Assembly: GCF_002724055.1 (NCBI RefSeq)
Contig: NZ_BDQY01000003.1
Location: 1 to 64,000 of the forward strand
Origin: Tepidibacter mesophilus
GTDB lineage: Bacteria > Bacillota > Clostridia > Peptostreptococcales > Peptostreptococcaceae
Reading direction: 5' to 3'
Length of the DNA stretch: 64,000 nt
Made by a program: the position numbers and the translations under genes. The notes under the pieces were generated by a model. That model did no database searches and had not been told where the DNA came from. It worked only from the letters and a program-made list of their open reading frames with translations. Shown one piece after another: positions 17,835 through 27,559 of this stretch (its first letter is position 1; every line of letters begins with the position of its first letter).

Positions 17835-19208
17835 ATGAATACTTTAAATATAATTAATGAGGAAAAAATAAATGATATTCTTGAGGATGCAAATAATGTG
17901 TCTAAGCAAGAAGTTTTAAATATAATAGAAAAATCAAAGGATTGCTTTGGACTTACATCAACTGAAGCTGCGGCATTACTACAGGTTGACGATGAAGAAG
18001 TTTTAAATAAGATGTTTGAGGCTGCTAAATATATAAAAGAAAAAATATATGGAAATAGAATTGTAATGTTTGCTCCACTTTATACTAGTAATGAGTGTAC
18101 TAACAATTGTCTTTATTGTGGGTTTAGAGTAAATAACAAGGAGATACATAGAAGAACACTATGTCCAAATGAGGTTGTGGAAGAAGCAAAAGCAATAGAA
18201 AAGCAGGGTCACAAAAGAATACTTATGGTATGTGGTGAGGACAAAAGGGTTACTCATATAGATCATATAGTTGAATCTGTTCAAGCTGTATATGACAAAG
18301 TAGATATAAGAAGAATAAATGTAAACTGTGCTCCTCTTGAGGTTGATGAGTTTAAAAAACTTAAGGATGTTGGAATAGGAACTTATCAGATATTCCAGGA
18401 GACTTATCATAGACCTACTTATAAGAAGATGCATGTAAGTGGATCAAAGTCAGATTATGATTATAGATTAACTGCTATTGAAAGAGCTTTTGAAGCAGGG
18501 ATTGATGATGTAGGAATAGGGGTATTGCTTGGACTTCATGATTATAAATTTGATGTTCTAGCAACTCTTATACATTCTGAATATCTAGATAATAAGTATA
18601 ATGTAGGACCTCATACAATATCTGTTCCAAGACTTAGACCTGCAATAGGTTCAGCTCTTGAAGAAACACCATATCCAGTAAGTGATAATGACTTTAAGAA
18701 GATAGTTGCAGTATACAGATTAGCTGTTCCTTATACAGGTATAATAATGTCTACAAGAGAAAGTGCTAATTTAAGAGATGAACTACTTGAACTTGGAGTA
18801 TCTCAAATGTCAGCAGGTTCAAAGACAAACCCTGGTGGATATGAGGAAGATGATAGTGAAGCTAATCAGTTTGAAGGGAATGATGAGAGAGGTTTAGATG
18901 AGATTTTAAGGGTTGTATGTAAGCAGGGCCATCTTCCAAGTTTTTGTACTGCATGTTATAGAAACAACAGAACTGGAGAGGCATTTATGGAGCTTGCAAA
19001 AGATGCACATATACATGAATTCTGTCAACCTAATGCAATACTTACGTTTAAAGAAAACTTAGTAAATGTAGCATCTGATGATACTAAAAAAATGGGTGAA
19101 GATTTACTTAAGGTTGAGATAGAGAAGATAGATGATGAGAAGGTTAAGGTGGAGACTCTTAAGAGACTTGAGAGAATAGAGGCAGGAGAGAAGGATCTTT
19201 ATTTCTAA
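17835..19208 (+). CDS. hydG: H-cluster maturase HydG, radical SAM tyrosine lyase
   Basis: HydG cleaves tyrosine to give the CO and CN ligands of the H-cluster as an Fe-Cys synthon. 457 residues. The radical SAM CX3CX2C motif is CTNNCLYC at 88-95, and the C-terminal auxiliary cluster is seen as CTACYRNNRTGEAF...EFCQPN. The central IYQIFQETYH-type barrel matches the ThiH-like family. GGGGAGG precedes the ATG. The next gene, hydE, is separated by about 550 bases that contain two intergenic repeats. Confidence 0.96.
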   Translation: MNTLNIINEEKINDILEDANNVSKQEVLNIIEKSKDCFGLTSTEAAALLQVDDEEVLNKMFEAAKYIKEKIYGNRIVMFAPLYTSNECTNNCLYCGFRVNNKEIHRRTLCPNEVVEEAKAIEKQGHKRILMVCGEDKRVTHIDHIVESVQAVYDKVDIRRINVNCAPLEVDEFKKLKDVGIGTYQIFQETYHRPTYKKMHVSGSKSDYDYRLTAIERAFEAGIDDVGIGVLLGLHDYKFDVLATLIHSEYLDNKYNVGPHTISVPRLRPAIGSALEETPYPVSDNDFKKIVAVYRLAVPYTGIIMSTRESANLRDELLELGVSQMSAGSKTNPGGYEEDDSEANQFEGNDERGLDEILRVVCKQGHLPSFCTACYRNNRTGEAFMELAKDAHIHEFCQPNAILTFKENLVNVASDDTKKMGEDLLKVEIEKIDDEKVKVETLKRLERIEAGEKDLYF

Positions 19209-19280
19209 GGATTTATATAGTAGCTGAGAAAAAAAGCTTATTAAAAAATGTTGGACTAATTTACTATTATCAGTGTATCC

Positions 19281-19481
19281 AAAAATATTCATATAAAAAT
19301 AACGCTCTGCAAATATATTTTGATAAAACTAAGGGTTCTGTCTTATTAATAATCCTAAAGTTTCTAAACTCTCTACGCTCAGACAACGAAACTTTTTAAC
19401 AGATTATTAAACGTCAAAACCCAAGTTTTATATTAAAATATCTAAAAAGCAACCGCTTATATTTTTATATGAATATTTTAA
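19281..19481. repeat. R1 long-hairpin intergenic element, copy b
   Basis: Outer arms AAAATATTCATATAAAAATA and TATTTTTATATGAATATTTT are near-perfect complements. Inner blocks also pair: TTGATAAAACTAAGGGTT with AACCCAAGTTTTATATTAA. The apex (AAGTTTCTAAACTC...CAGACAACGAAACTTTTTAAC) matches the apex of copy a, and the ATAAAACTAAG segment matches ATGAAACTAAG there, although the outer arm sequences differ. Lies between hydG and hydE. Confidence 0.75.
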
Positions 19482-19530
19482 AATTATCTTTGATTTAGTT
19501 TTAAATAGAACACAACTAAAAAACATTTAA

Positions 19531-19603
19531 AAATCTGCTAACATTTTGAACAATGGAATTCGTTGGCGGTATGATCTATGCATTAGCATGAAGCGAATTT
19601 TAA
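19531..19603 (+). repeat. Degenerate R2 element, copy f, joined to an R1-type end
   Basis: CTGCTAACATTTTGAACAAT resembles an R1 end, then GGAATTCGTTGGCGGTATGA and GCATGAAGCGAATTTT align with the R2 core with a deletion in the left hairpin. It sits 50 bases after R1 copy b. Confidence 0.55.
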
Positions 19604-19760
19604 TAAGCTTTATTTTTAGAATATATGCTATACATAAAGTATTGTGGTAGAAAAAAATCTTAAAAATCAAAGATGGAAAGAAAAAGGCATAGAAAAAACA
19701 TTTATAGAGTAAATGATAGATTGATGAACATCTTAAAATAAAGATTGTTGGAGGAATGGT

Positions 19761-21092
19761 ATGGATAAAGACGTAAAACACTTCCTTATAATGGCTGGGT
19801 CTACTAATCATATGTTAAGGGGAGATAAGTTGTTAAAGGATAAGGGTATTGAGACTTCTTTAGTTCCTGCTCCTGCTGAGTATGGTTCGGTTTGTGCTAT
19901 AGCTATAAAGGTTAATGAAAAAGATAGAGATATAAGTGAGAAGTACTTAATAGAAAATGATATAACTATAAGAGGTATATATGAGGAAAAACCAGAAAGG
20001 TTAACAGGTCTTGTAGATAGACTTAAAAATAGTATAATAAGGGATGAGTTTTTAGATGTTCTTAAAAAGATAGAGGATGGTCAAGAACTTACTCATTCTG
20101 ATATAGTTCTGCTTCTTAAAACAGATAGAAAGGCGGAAAAGGAAGCTCTTTTTAAGGCTGCTGATGAGATGAGAAAGAAGATAGTCGGAGATGTTGTAGA
20201 TATAAGGGGAGCTATTGAGTTTTCTAATCATTGTAAAAAGGACTGTAAGTATTGTGGAGTTAGAAGAAATCTTGATGGTCTTCAAAGATATAGAATGACT
20301 GAGGATGAGATAATGGAGGTTGTACATTCTCTTCACGACATAGGAATAAAGACTGTAATACTTCAATCTGGAGAAGATGCTTGGTGGACTAAGGACAGGA
20401 TAGCTAGCTTAATAATTAGAGTTAAAAAAGAAACTGGAATGAAGATAACTTTAAGCTTAGGTGAAAGACCAAGACAAGATTATGAATACTTTAAAGAACT
20501 TGGTGCTAATAATTACTTACTCAAAATAGAGACTACAAATGAAGAAATATTTAACTTTATTCATCCAGATGATGATATAAATGATAGAAAAGAATGTTCT
20601 AAATGGTTAAAAGAGCTTGGATATTTAAATGGATCAGGCTGTATAATAGGACTTCCAGGTCAAAGAGAAGAAGATATTGCAAATGATATACTTTACTTTA
20701 AGGACATGGGTATAAATATGATAGGAATAGGTCCTTTTATACCTGCGAAGGGAACTCCTCTTGAAAATTATCCAACTGGAGATGTAGATATGACTTTAAA
20801 AGCGGTTGCTGTTACAAGGCTTGTATGTAAGAGGGTATTCTTGCCAGCTACTACTGCGCTTGCATCAATTGAATCAAATCTTCAAGCAGAAGCTTTAAAA
20901 GCAGGTGCTAATACTATAATGCTTATAAACACTCCAGCTAAGTATAGATATAATTACCAAATATATTCAGATAAGAATATGGTTGATTTAAAATCTGCAT
21001 ATGATGCAGTTACTGGAGCTAATAGAGAATTTCCATCTTACTTAAAAATAGACATGGAGGTGTATAAGAATGCAGGGAACACCGAGAAGTAA
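19761..21092 (+). CDS. hydE: H-cluster maturase HydE with an N-terminal DUF3343-like domain
   Basis: 443 residues. Residues about 5-75 match the DUF3343 (putative Se/S carrier-like) pattern, with LIPTP-type LVPAPAEYGSVCAIAI and a conserved Cys at 45. The rest is HydE, the radical SAM maturase acting on the HydG synthon to build the azadithiolate bridge, with CKKDCKYC at 158-165 and the family segment GLPGQREEDIANDILYFKDM. Typical HydE is about 350 residues, so the extra domain explains the length. GGAGG precedes the ATG. hydF overlaps its 3' end by 23 bases. Confidence 0.93.
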   Translation: MDKDVKHFLIMAGSTNHMLRGDKLLKDKGIETSLVPAPAEYGSVCAIAIKVNEKDRDISEKYLIENDITIRGIYEEKPERLTGLVDRLKNSIIRDEFLDVLKKIEDGQELTHSDIVLLLKTDRKAEKEALFKAADEMRKKIVGDVVDIRGAIEFSNHCKKDCKYCGVRRNLDGLQRYRMTEDEIMEVVHSLHDIGIKTVILQSGEDAWWTKDRIASLIIRVKKETGMKITLSLGERPRQDYEYFKELGANNYLLKIETTNEEIFNFIHPDDDINDRKECSKWLKELGYLNGSGCIIGLPGQREEDIANDILYFKDMGINMIGIGPFIPAKGTPLENYPTGDVDMTLKAVAVTRLVCKRVFLPATTALASIESNLQAEALKAGANTIMLINTPAKYRYNYQIYSDKNMVDLKSAYDAVTGANREFPSYLKIDMEVYKNAGNTEK

Positions 21093-22302
21093 TAGACTTC
21101 ATATATCTATATTCGGAAAAAGAAATGCAGGTAAGTCAAGTCTTATAAATGCACTTACTAATCAAGATATAGCTTTAGTTTCAAATGTAGCTGGAACTAC
21201 TACTGATCCTGTTTATAAAGCTATGGAAATACTTCCAATAGGTCCTGTTGTTTTAATAGATACAGCAGGTATTGACGATGAGGGAGATTTAGGTCAGCTT
21301 AGAGTTAAAAAGACTCTTCAAGTATTAAATAAAACTGAACTTGCAGTACTAGTTATAAGTGCAGTTGATGGTGTAACTGATTTTGATAAAGAGACTTTAG
21401 ATAGAATAAATAATAAGAATATACCAGTGGTTGGAGTTATAAATAAGTCTGATGAGAAGAATTTATCAGAGGAAGAGATAAGTAATATACAAAATGAGAT
21501 TGGAATCGAATTTGTAAAGGTAAGTTCAAAAACTAGAGAAGGAGTAGATGAACTTAAAAATTTAATTATAAAGCATGCCCCAAACACTGATGTTGAAAAG
21601 AAGATAGTTGGAGATTTAATAGAGCCACATGATTATGTAGTTTTAGTTACGCCTATAGATAAGGCAGCACCTAAAGGAAGATTAATACTTCCTCAACAAC
21701 AGACTACAAGAGATATAATAGACCATGGCGCAATAGCAATAATAACAAGAGAAACAGAGCTTGAAGCAACTCTTCAAGGTCTTAACAAAAAGCCAAAGAT
21801 AGTTATAACAGACTCACAGGCTTTTGAGAAGGTAGATAAGTTGACTCCAAAGGATATACCTATGACGTCTTTTTCAATATTATATGCAAGATACAAGGCT
21901 GATTTAGAAGAGCTTGTTCTTGGAGTTAAGCAAATAGAGAAGTTAAAAGAGAATGACAATGTCTTAATATGTGAGGGATGTACTCATCATAGACAAGAAG
22001 GAGATATAGGAAAAGACAAAATTCCTAAATGGATAGAGGGTATGTGTGGGAAAAATTTGAACTTTGAATGGACTTCTGGAGTCAATTATCCAGAGCCAGA
22101 TGAAATGAAAAAGTATAGTTTAATAGTTCACTGTGGTGGATGTATGCTAAATCCTAAGGAAATGGAATTTAGAGTTATTCAAGCTAGAGAAAATAGAACT
22201 CCTATTGTTAATTATGGAATATTAATTGGTCATATAACTGGAGTTTTAGAAAGGGCATTAGATCCATTCCCTATTGCTAAAGAACTTTATATTGGAGAAT
22301 AA
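21070..22302 (+). CDS. hydF: H-cluster maturation GTPase HydF
   Basis: HydF is the scaffold that receives the [2Fe] subcluster and hands it to the hydrogenase. 410 residues, normal. Walker A GKRNAGKS is at 16-23, the switch region DTAGIDDEGDLG follows, then NKSD. The C-terminal [4Fe-4S] site is visible as CEGCTHHRQEG followed about 50 residues later by HCGGCMLNPKEM. ATG at 21070 has GGAGGTG upstream within the hydE end, so translation is coupled to hydE. Confidence 0.96.
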   Translation: MQGTPRSNRLHISIFGKRNAGKSSLINALTNQDIALVSNVAGTTTDPVYKAMEILPIGPVVLIDTAGIDDEGDLGQLRVKKTLQVLNKTELAVLVISAVDGVTDFDKETLDRINNKNIPVVGVINKSDEKNLSEEEISNIQNEIGIEFVKVSSKTREGVDELKNLIIKHAPNTDVEKKIVGDLIEPHDYVVLVTPIDKAAPKGRLILPQQQTTRDIIDHGAIAIITRETELEATLQGLNKKPKIVITDSQAFEKVDKLTPKDIPMTSFSILYARYKADLEELVLGVKQIEKLKENDNVLICEGCTHHRQEGDIGKDKIPKWIEGMCGKNLNFEWTSGVNYPEPDEMKKYSLIVHCGGCMLNPKEMEFRVIQARENRTPIVNYGILIGHITGVLERALDPFPIAKELYIGE

Positions 22303-22385
22303 TAAAAGAGGTTAAAATTAAAAAATGTTTTGTAAACGATTACTAAAAAAACAACTAAAAAATTACATGATTTACATAAATATCC

Positions 22386-22617
22386 TTGAACGTTGATTTA
22401 AAATATGATATTATATCAATAAAGGTAATCATATTTAATTAAAAAATAAAGCCATGAAGGTGCTGGGAAATGAAATTTCTAGACTTTATGGTTTTTTTAT
22501 TTATTAAATTAAATATATGTTGAGAACCCCTTTTTCAACATATGATACCCCATAAGATAACCTTAAATAATAAGTTTTAAATAAACTCATTAGACCCTTT
22601 AAGGGTCTACTTTTTTT
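22386..22617 (+). promoter_or_regulatory. Promoter followed by three hairpins; candidate small RNA or leader
   Basis: TTGAAC (22386-22391), 17 bases, TATTAT (22409-22414). A long two-tier hairpin follows (CATGAAG with CTTTATG outside, GAAAT with ATTTC inside, about 22450-22490) and ends in seven Ts. Then comes a perfect hairpin, ATATGTTGA (22515) with TCAACATAT (22535), and a terminator, TAGACCCT (22591) with AGGGTCTA (22602), plus Ts. No ORF lies inside. It is either a short terminated RNA or an attenuated leader of the gene at 22867. Confidence 0.5.
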
Positions 22618-22866
22618 ATGCTATTAGGAACTATAATTATATCTGTTTATAACAATTTAAAGCAAAAAATCCTAAAACTAAATTTACAATAGAAATTGTA
22701 GCCGAAAAAGGTTTTAATTAAAAATACATTTATAATACAGTGTTACCAAGAACATACAAAATATTGCATATTTACAAAACATATAGAAGATATATATGGA
22801 GATAATAACTTGTATGAGATTAAAATCTCATAGAATCTTAGGAAAATAAGAAAGGTGGTATTATAA

Positions 22867-23073
22867 ATGAATAAGCCAAAGATGAACCAAACAGAACTTC
22901 AAAATGCTAAAGAGAATATGAATACTAATAAAAACCCTAATTCAGGATCTATGTTAAATAATGCTTCACCAAATATGGGAGCGTTTCAAAATTCTACATC
23001 TATAAAGCAAGCAGAGCTGGAATATGCAAAACGTAAAGTTCAAGAAAGTGGAACACAAAATCCATTATCATAA
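22867..23073 (+). CDS. Small hydrophilic protein, possibly spore-related
   Basis: 68 residues rich in Asn, Gln, Lys, Ser and Met, without Trp or a membrane segment. Two related segments (TELQNAKENM and AELEYAKRKV) flank an Asn/Ser/Pro-rich middle. Composition and repeated short segments recall small acid-soluble spore proteins of the gamma type, but there is no clear family motif. AGGTGG precedes the ATG, and a strong terminator follows at 23204. Confidence 0.6.
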   Translation: MNKPKMNQTELQNAKENMNTNKNPNSGSMLNNASPNMGAFQNSTSIKQAELEYAKRKVQESGTQNPLS

Positions 23074-23203
23074 TTCGAAAGTGAGTATTTTATAGATTCA
23101 AGATAAACATTTTTTAAATTACTTGATAGAATAGAGCTATTGAGCATTTAAAATGTACCTTAAGTTAAGAATATCATAAAAAAAGCTAAGCAAGCATTAG
23201 GTA

Positions 23204-23239
23204 GATGATTCCTGTATTAAACAGGAGTCATCTTTTTTT
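23204..23239 (+). terminator. Terminator after the small hydrophilic protein gene
   Basis: GATGATTCCTGT (23204-23215) pairs with ACAGGAGTCATC (23221-23232) followed by seven Ts. Confidence 0.92.
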
Positions 23240-23709
23240 ATACCCACTAATATCTACAATTATTATAGTAGTTCATTAAGACAGATAATTTATATCGCCA
23301 TGGATTTAGTATCCCATGGCAAAAGCTTGACATTCTCTTGCACAGTTTAGACAGATTTTAGCACATTAATAAATTTTCATGATCTGAATGATGGTAGTGG
23401 GTAGTACTATATTTATCTAAATAATTAAACTGCATATCATTTATGCCCTTCTCTTAAGATCGAATTTTAATATAAGTGAGTTTTTAAACTTACTCAATAA
23501 GAGTATATGAATATGAAAGTGTGTAGTTTGTATTTAAGATATTAAACGTATAAACAATAAAATGTGTATATTGAATAAAAATGTGGATAAAAAATAAAAT
23601 AGGAATATTGGTGGATATATACAAATAATATCTAAAGCTTATAATAGTAAAAGGGGAGATTAAAAATATAGAAATTTTATCTTTTAGAGAAATTGAAGGG
23701 GAGATGGTT
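23240..23709. other. Intergenic region, no clear gene
   Basis: About 470 bases. A short palindromic pair CCATGG...CCATGG occurs at 23299-23318. The minus strand of 23270-23380 shows a broken peptide-like stretch (CKRMSSFCHGILNPWRYK) with stops on either side, possibly a gene remnant. The only other signal is GGGGAG of the protease gene at the end. Confidence 0.35.
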
Positions 23710-25311
23710 ATGAGAATAAAGAATAGAAAGAGGATTATACGAATCATATGTTGTTTAATTTTCAATTTAGTATTTTTGAGTGGTTTTGCATATGCGGATA
23801 GTTTGCCAAAAAAATATGATTTAAGACAACTTGAAAGAGTAACACCTGTAAAAGACCAAGGAGAGATAAACAGCTGTTGGGCTTTTGCGGCTTTATCTTC
23901 ACTTGAATCTAATATTAAATTTAAGAAAAATAAGGAATATGATTTTTCAGAAAACAATATGATTAATGTTCATGGATTTGATTCAGGGGCAAAAGATGGT
24001 GGAAATGTAGCCATGGCAACAGCTTATCTTGCAAGTTGGAAAGGGGCTGTACTAGAAGAAAAAGATCCATATCCTAAAAATAGATATGCTACAAATAGAG
24101 GAATAAAAAAATCAGACTATCATATTAAAAATGTAATATATATACCACAGAGAAAAACATTTGATGATAATGATAAGATAAAAAAAGCAATAATGGATTA
24201 TGGAGCTGTTTATACAGTTTTTAAGTGGGATGAATCTTATTATAATCAAAGAAATAGCTCATATAGCTACAATAGTTTAAGTAAAGGAAATCATGCTGTT
24301 TCTATTGTTGGATGGGATGATGATTATTCAAAAGATAAATTCAAACATAAGCCTGATGGTGATGGAGCATTTATATGTAGAAATAGTGCAGGAAGTAATT
24401 GGGGAGATGATGGGTATTTTTATGTTTCATACTATGATTCTAATATAGGCAAAATAGAGAACGCGGCTTTCGTAGCTTCTGATGAAAAGTATGACAATAT
24501 TTATCAGTATGATGAACTTGGACAAACTTATGATTATGGGTGTTCAGATGAAACAGCCTGGTTTTCTAATGTTTTTGTAGCTAAAGAAAATGAAAATTTA
24601 AGTGCTGTAGGTTTTTATACAAATGGGGAAGATTCTGATTATGAAGTGTGGATATGCAGGAATTTTGAAGATATAAACTCATTTAAAGATATGCAAAAAA
24701 TAAATCAAGGAAAAATAAATAATGTCGGATATCATACGATTTCAACTGATAAAATTAATTTAAATAAAGATGAAAAGTTTGCCATTATTATAAAATTAAA
24801 AACAAAAGCAGAGAAGTATCCTGTTGCTGTTGAAAGCCCAAAAGGAAAAATTTCAAGCAAGGCAAAAGCAAATAAAAATGAAAGCTTTATTAGTATTAAT
24901 GGAAAAGAGTGGAGTGATTTAACTGATATTGAACCGAACTCTAATGTTTGTTTAAAAGCTATTACAAAAAATAGATATATTGTACAAAAACAAGGAAATT
25001 TAGAAATACAATTAATAGAAAAAAATGATTCTGTTGTTGATGAAGGACAAGTAGATATAAAAGTAAGGATAAGAAATAATGAAGGTAAACCTAAAAATGT
25101 GACTTTAATGTTAGCTTTATATGATGAAAATAATAAAATGGTAGATTCTACACGTATTAATAAAGAAATAAAATCAAAGGAAGAAGAACTTTTAACAACA
25201 GGAGTTTGCATACCTGATAAAGAGGAATATATATTAAAAGGGTTTGTTTGGGATGATTCAGATAATGGAAATCTTATTACGAAAAATCCTATACAGATAA
25301 ATATAAAGTGA
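23710..25311 (+). CDS. Secreted papain-family (C1) cysteine protease with lectin-like C-terminal part
   Basis: 533 residues. A signal peptide (about 1-30) ends at FAYADS. The catalytic domain has QGEINSCWAFAA (oxyanion Gln and active Cys), GNHAVSIVGWDDD (catalytic His) and RNSAGSNWGDDGYF (catalytic Asn region). Residues about 270-400 look like the lectin-like domain that follows C1 domains in clostridial Cwp84-type proteases, and the last about 90 residues are a beta-rich CARDB-like module. No cell-wall-binding repeats are present, so it may be released. ATG at 23710 is six bases after GGGGAG; 23704 is the alternative. Confidence 0.9.
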   Translation: MRIKNRKRIIRIICCLIFNLVFLSGFAYADSLPKKYDLRQLERVTPVKDQGEINSCWAFAALSSLESNIKFKKNKEYDFSENNMINVHGFDSGAKDGGNVAMATAYLASWKGAVLEEKDPYPKNRYATNRGIKKSDYHIKNVIYIPQRKTFDDNDKIKKAIMDYGAVYTVFKWDESYYNQRNSSYSYNSLSKGNHAVSIVGWDDDYSKDKFKHKPDGDGAFICRNSAGSNWGDDGYFYVSYYDSNIGKIENAAFVASDEKYDNIYQYDELGQTYDYGCSDETAWFSNVFVAKENENLSAVGFYTNGEDSDYEVWICRNFEDINSFKDMQKINQGKINNVGYHTISTDKINLNKDEKFAIIIKLKTKAEKYPVAVESPKGKISSKAKANKNESFISINGKEWSDLTDIEPNSNVCLKAITKNRYIVQKQGNLEIQLIEKNDSVVDEGQVDIKVRIRNNEGKPKNVTLMLALYDENNKMVDSTRINKEIKSKEEELLTTGVCIPDKEEYILKGFVWDDSDNGNLITKNPIQINIK

Positions 25312-25388
25312 AACTTACACTAATATGGAGTATTACAATCTTTAGCTTTCAGATAAAATGAAAATTATAGAATTATATACTGAAATAA

Positions 25389-25430
25389 AAAAGTCCCACA
25401 TTGTTAAAAATAATGAGGGACTTTTATTTT
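25389..25430 (+). terminator. Terminator after the protease gene
   Basis: AAAAGTCCC (25389-25397) pairs with GGGACTTTT (25417-25425); CATT/AATG extends the stem. A T-rich tail follows. Confidence 0.88.
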
Positions 25431-25554
25431 TAATAAAGTCTTACTCTTATTTTTTCTAAATAAGAGTAAGAATAATAGAAAGACTAATTTTAATCTAATT
25501 GTAACCCCATGTTTAGTAAGTTTTATTATAATAGAATATAAAAAGGGGAATTTT

Positions 25555-26859
25555 ATGTCAAAAAAAATAAACTTAGCCATACTCGGAATAATGATACTTT
25601 TTTCTTTATCTGGTTGTAGAGTGTACAAATCTCCATCAGAGTTAATAAAAAGACCTAAAAGTTTAGAAAATACAAATTATATAAAGAATATAATATATGA
25701 TTTTTTATCAGAACAAGATACATTAACACTAGCTACAAGTCAAAAAAATAAAGAGGCAATTAGAACGGTTGACATAGATGGAGATAAAACTGATGAAATA
25801 CTTTTATTGTATAAGACTTATAAAAATATTTATAGTGATGAAGATGAGTATGCAGTTATTATACTCAAAAAAAAGAATGACAAATGGCATGAAATAAACA
25901 GGATAGAAGGATGGGGAGATAGTATAGATTTAGTAGAATATAAAGATATAACAGGAGATAATATGCCCGAGATATTTATAGGATATAACATCCAAGATAG
26001 TCCTAATAAAAGTTTACGTGTATATTCTTACCATGACGGATATTTTAATATAATTCATGATACTGAATATAGAGATTTTGGATTAGATGATTTAGATAAT
26101 GATGGTAAAAATGAATTGATAATTTTAAATAGATTAGAGGACAATTCTACAAACATAAAAGTTTTAAATTACTTTAATGGACAAATAAATCTTATTGATA
26201 ACTTATTAATAGATAATAAAAGCTACTACAGCATAATGAATGTAGGAAATGTATCCAATTATAAAAAAGGAATATTCATTGATTTTGATATGGGGACATA
26301 TAGGTCATATACTGATTTGTATATTATGGAAAATAATAAATTGATTGAAATTTTAACAAATGACAAAACATCTAGAATGGATATGATTAAATCTCAAGAC
26401 ATAAATAATGATAATATAATAGAATTTGGTATTATATCTAAACCAAACTCCATGTATAATTCAAATCCAGTTAATATATGGTACCAATGGGATGATAAAG
26501 AAAATATTAAATTAGTTTTACGAGAATATTATAACTATAATTATGGATATAAAATACAAATTCCAAGTAATTGGGAAGATAAATTCATTGTTATTCAAGA
26601 ATATGATAAAAATATTGAAAATAAAATAAGTTTTTATCCTTTATATACTAATAAATATCATGGTGAAATTATTTTTTCTATTGAAATTTATGATAAAGAT
26701 AAATGGAATCCAGCCTTATTAAAGAACCAAAAGTACGCAATATTAAAAGAAAATGAAAAAAGTATAGTTATTGGAATAGCATATGATATAAATGAAGAAT
26801 CTAAGTACTTTGTAAATGAAGAAATTATTAAAAAGGTATTTAAAAATATTATTGAGTAG
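25555..26859 (+). CDS. Lipoprotein with VCBS/FG-GAP-like repeats, upstream of a two-component system
   Basis: 434 residues. Lipoprotein signal with lipobox LSGC near residues 18-21. Repeated Asp-rich turns (VDIDGDKTDEI, KDITGDNMPEI, DDLDNDGKNEL, QDINNDNIIEFG) mark a beta-propeller of the VCBS/FG-GAP kind, likely calcium-binding and extracellular. The response regulator gene starts 10 bases after its stop, so it belongs to that operon and may be the surface partner of the sensor kinase. AAAAGGGG precedes the ATG. Confidence 0.8.
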   Translation: MSKKINLAILGIMILFSLSGCRVYKSPSELIKRPKSLENTNYIKNIIYDFLSEQDTLTLATSQKNKEAIRTVDIDGDKTDEILLLYKTYKNIYSDEDEYAVIILKKKNDKWHEINRIEGWGDSIDLVEYKDITGDNMPEIFIGYNIQDSPNKSLRVYSYHDGYFNIIHDTEYRDFGLDDLDNDGKNELIILNRLEDNSTNIKVLNYFNGQINLIDNLLIDNKSYYSIMNVGNVSNYKKGIFIDFDMGTYRSYTDLYIMENNKLIEILTNDKTSRMDMIKSQDINNDNIIEFGIISKPNSMYNSNPVNIWYQWDDKENIKLVLREYYNYNYGYKIQIPSNWEDKFIVIQEYDKNIENKISFYPLYTNKYHGEIIFSIEIYDKDKWNPALLKNQKYAILKENEKSIVIGIAYDINEESKYFVNEEIIKKVFKNIIE

Positions 26860-26869
26860 GTGAATTTCT

Positions 26870-27559
26870 GTGAAAAATAAAATTTTAGTATTGGAAGATG
26901 AAAATTCAATAAGATCATTTATAAAAATAAAGCTAAAAGCTTTAGGGTATGATGTCACTGAAGCTAAAAGTGGTCAGGAGGCATTAAAAAAAGTAGATAG
27001 TAGTATTGCTGTTGCATTGCTTGATGTAATGCTTCCTGATATAGATGGGTATGAGGTTTGTAAAGCGATTAGAAAAAATCATCCAAGTATTGGAATTATA
27101 ATGATCACAGCAAAAGGACAAGAAGATGATAAAGTACAAGGGCTTAAAAGTGGAGCGGATGATTATATTGTAAAGCCTTTTAGTCCTAGAGAACTTGCAG
27201 CTAGAATTGAATCATTACTCAGAAGAGTTAGTATAAATTCAAGTAAAGAAAGTACAAATGTTATTGAGCATAAGGCTTTTAAGCTTAATTTAGATAAGAA
27301 ATCTTTAATTAAAAATAATCAAGTGATATCACTTACTCCAACAGAGTATTCAATTATAGAACTTCTAATTACTAATTCAGATAAAGTTGTAAGTAGAGAT
27401 GAGATATTGGATGAAGTTTGGGGAAAAAATTATTTTGGAGATATAAAAACTGTAGATGTTAATGTTAGAAGAATAAGACAAAAAATAGAAGATGATTCTT
27501 CAAAACCAGATTATATAAAAACAGTTAGAGGATACGGATATATATGGAGTGTTGATTAA
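26870..27559 (+). CDS. OmpR/PhoB-family response regulator
   Basis: 229 residues. The receiver domain has the acidic pair ED at 9-10, phospho-acceptor Asp52 (LLDVMLPDIDG), the conserved Thr in MITAKG and Lys in VKPFSPREL. The C-terminal winged-helix DNA-binding domain has LTPTEYSIIELL, VVSRDEIL, VWG and TVDVNVRRIRQKIE...RGYGYIW. The start is a GTG after a GTAGGTG binding site. It overlaps the histidine kinase by one base. Confidence 0.95.
   Translation: MKNKILVLEDENSIRSFIKIKLKALGYDVTEAKSGQEALKKVDSSIAVALLDVMLPDIDGYEVCKAIRKNHPSIGIIMITAKGQEDDKVQGLKSGADDYIVKPFSPRELAARIESLLRRVSINSSKESTNVIEHKAFKLNLDKKSLIKNNQVISLTPTEYSIIELLITNSDKVVSRDEILDEVWGKNYFGDIKTVDVNVRRIRQKIEDDSSKPDYIKTVRGYGYIWSVD

Noticed and set aside
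24732-25211. A 159-residue minus-strand ORF
   Set aside because: It is the antisense of the protease gene, with no binding site and low-complexity Ser/Phe content.
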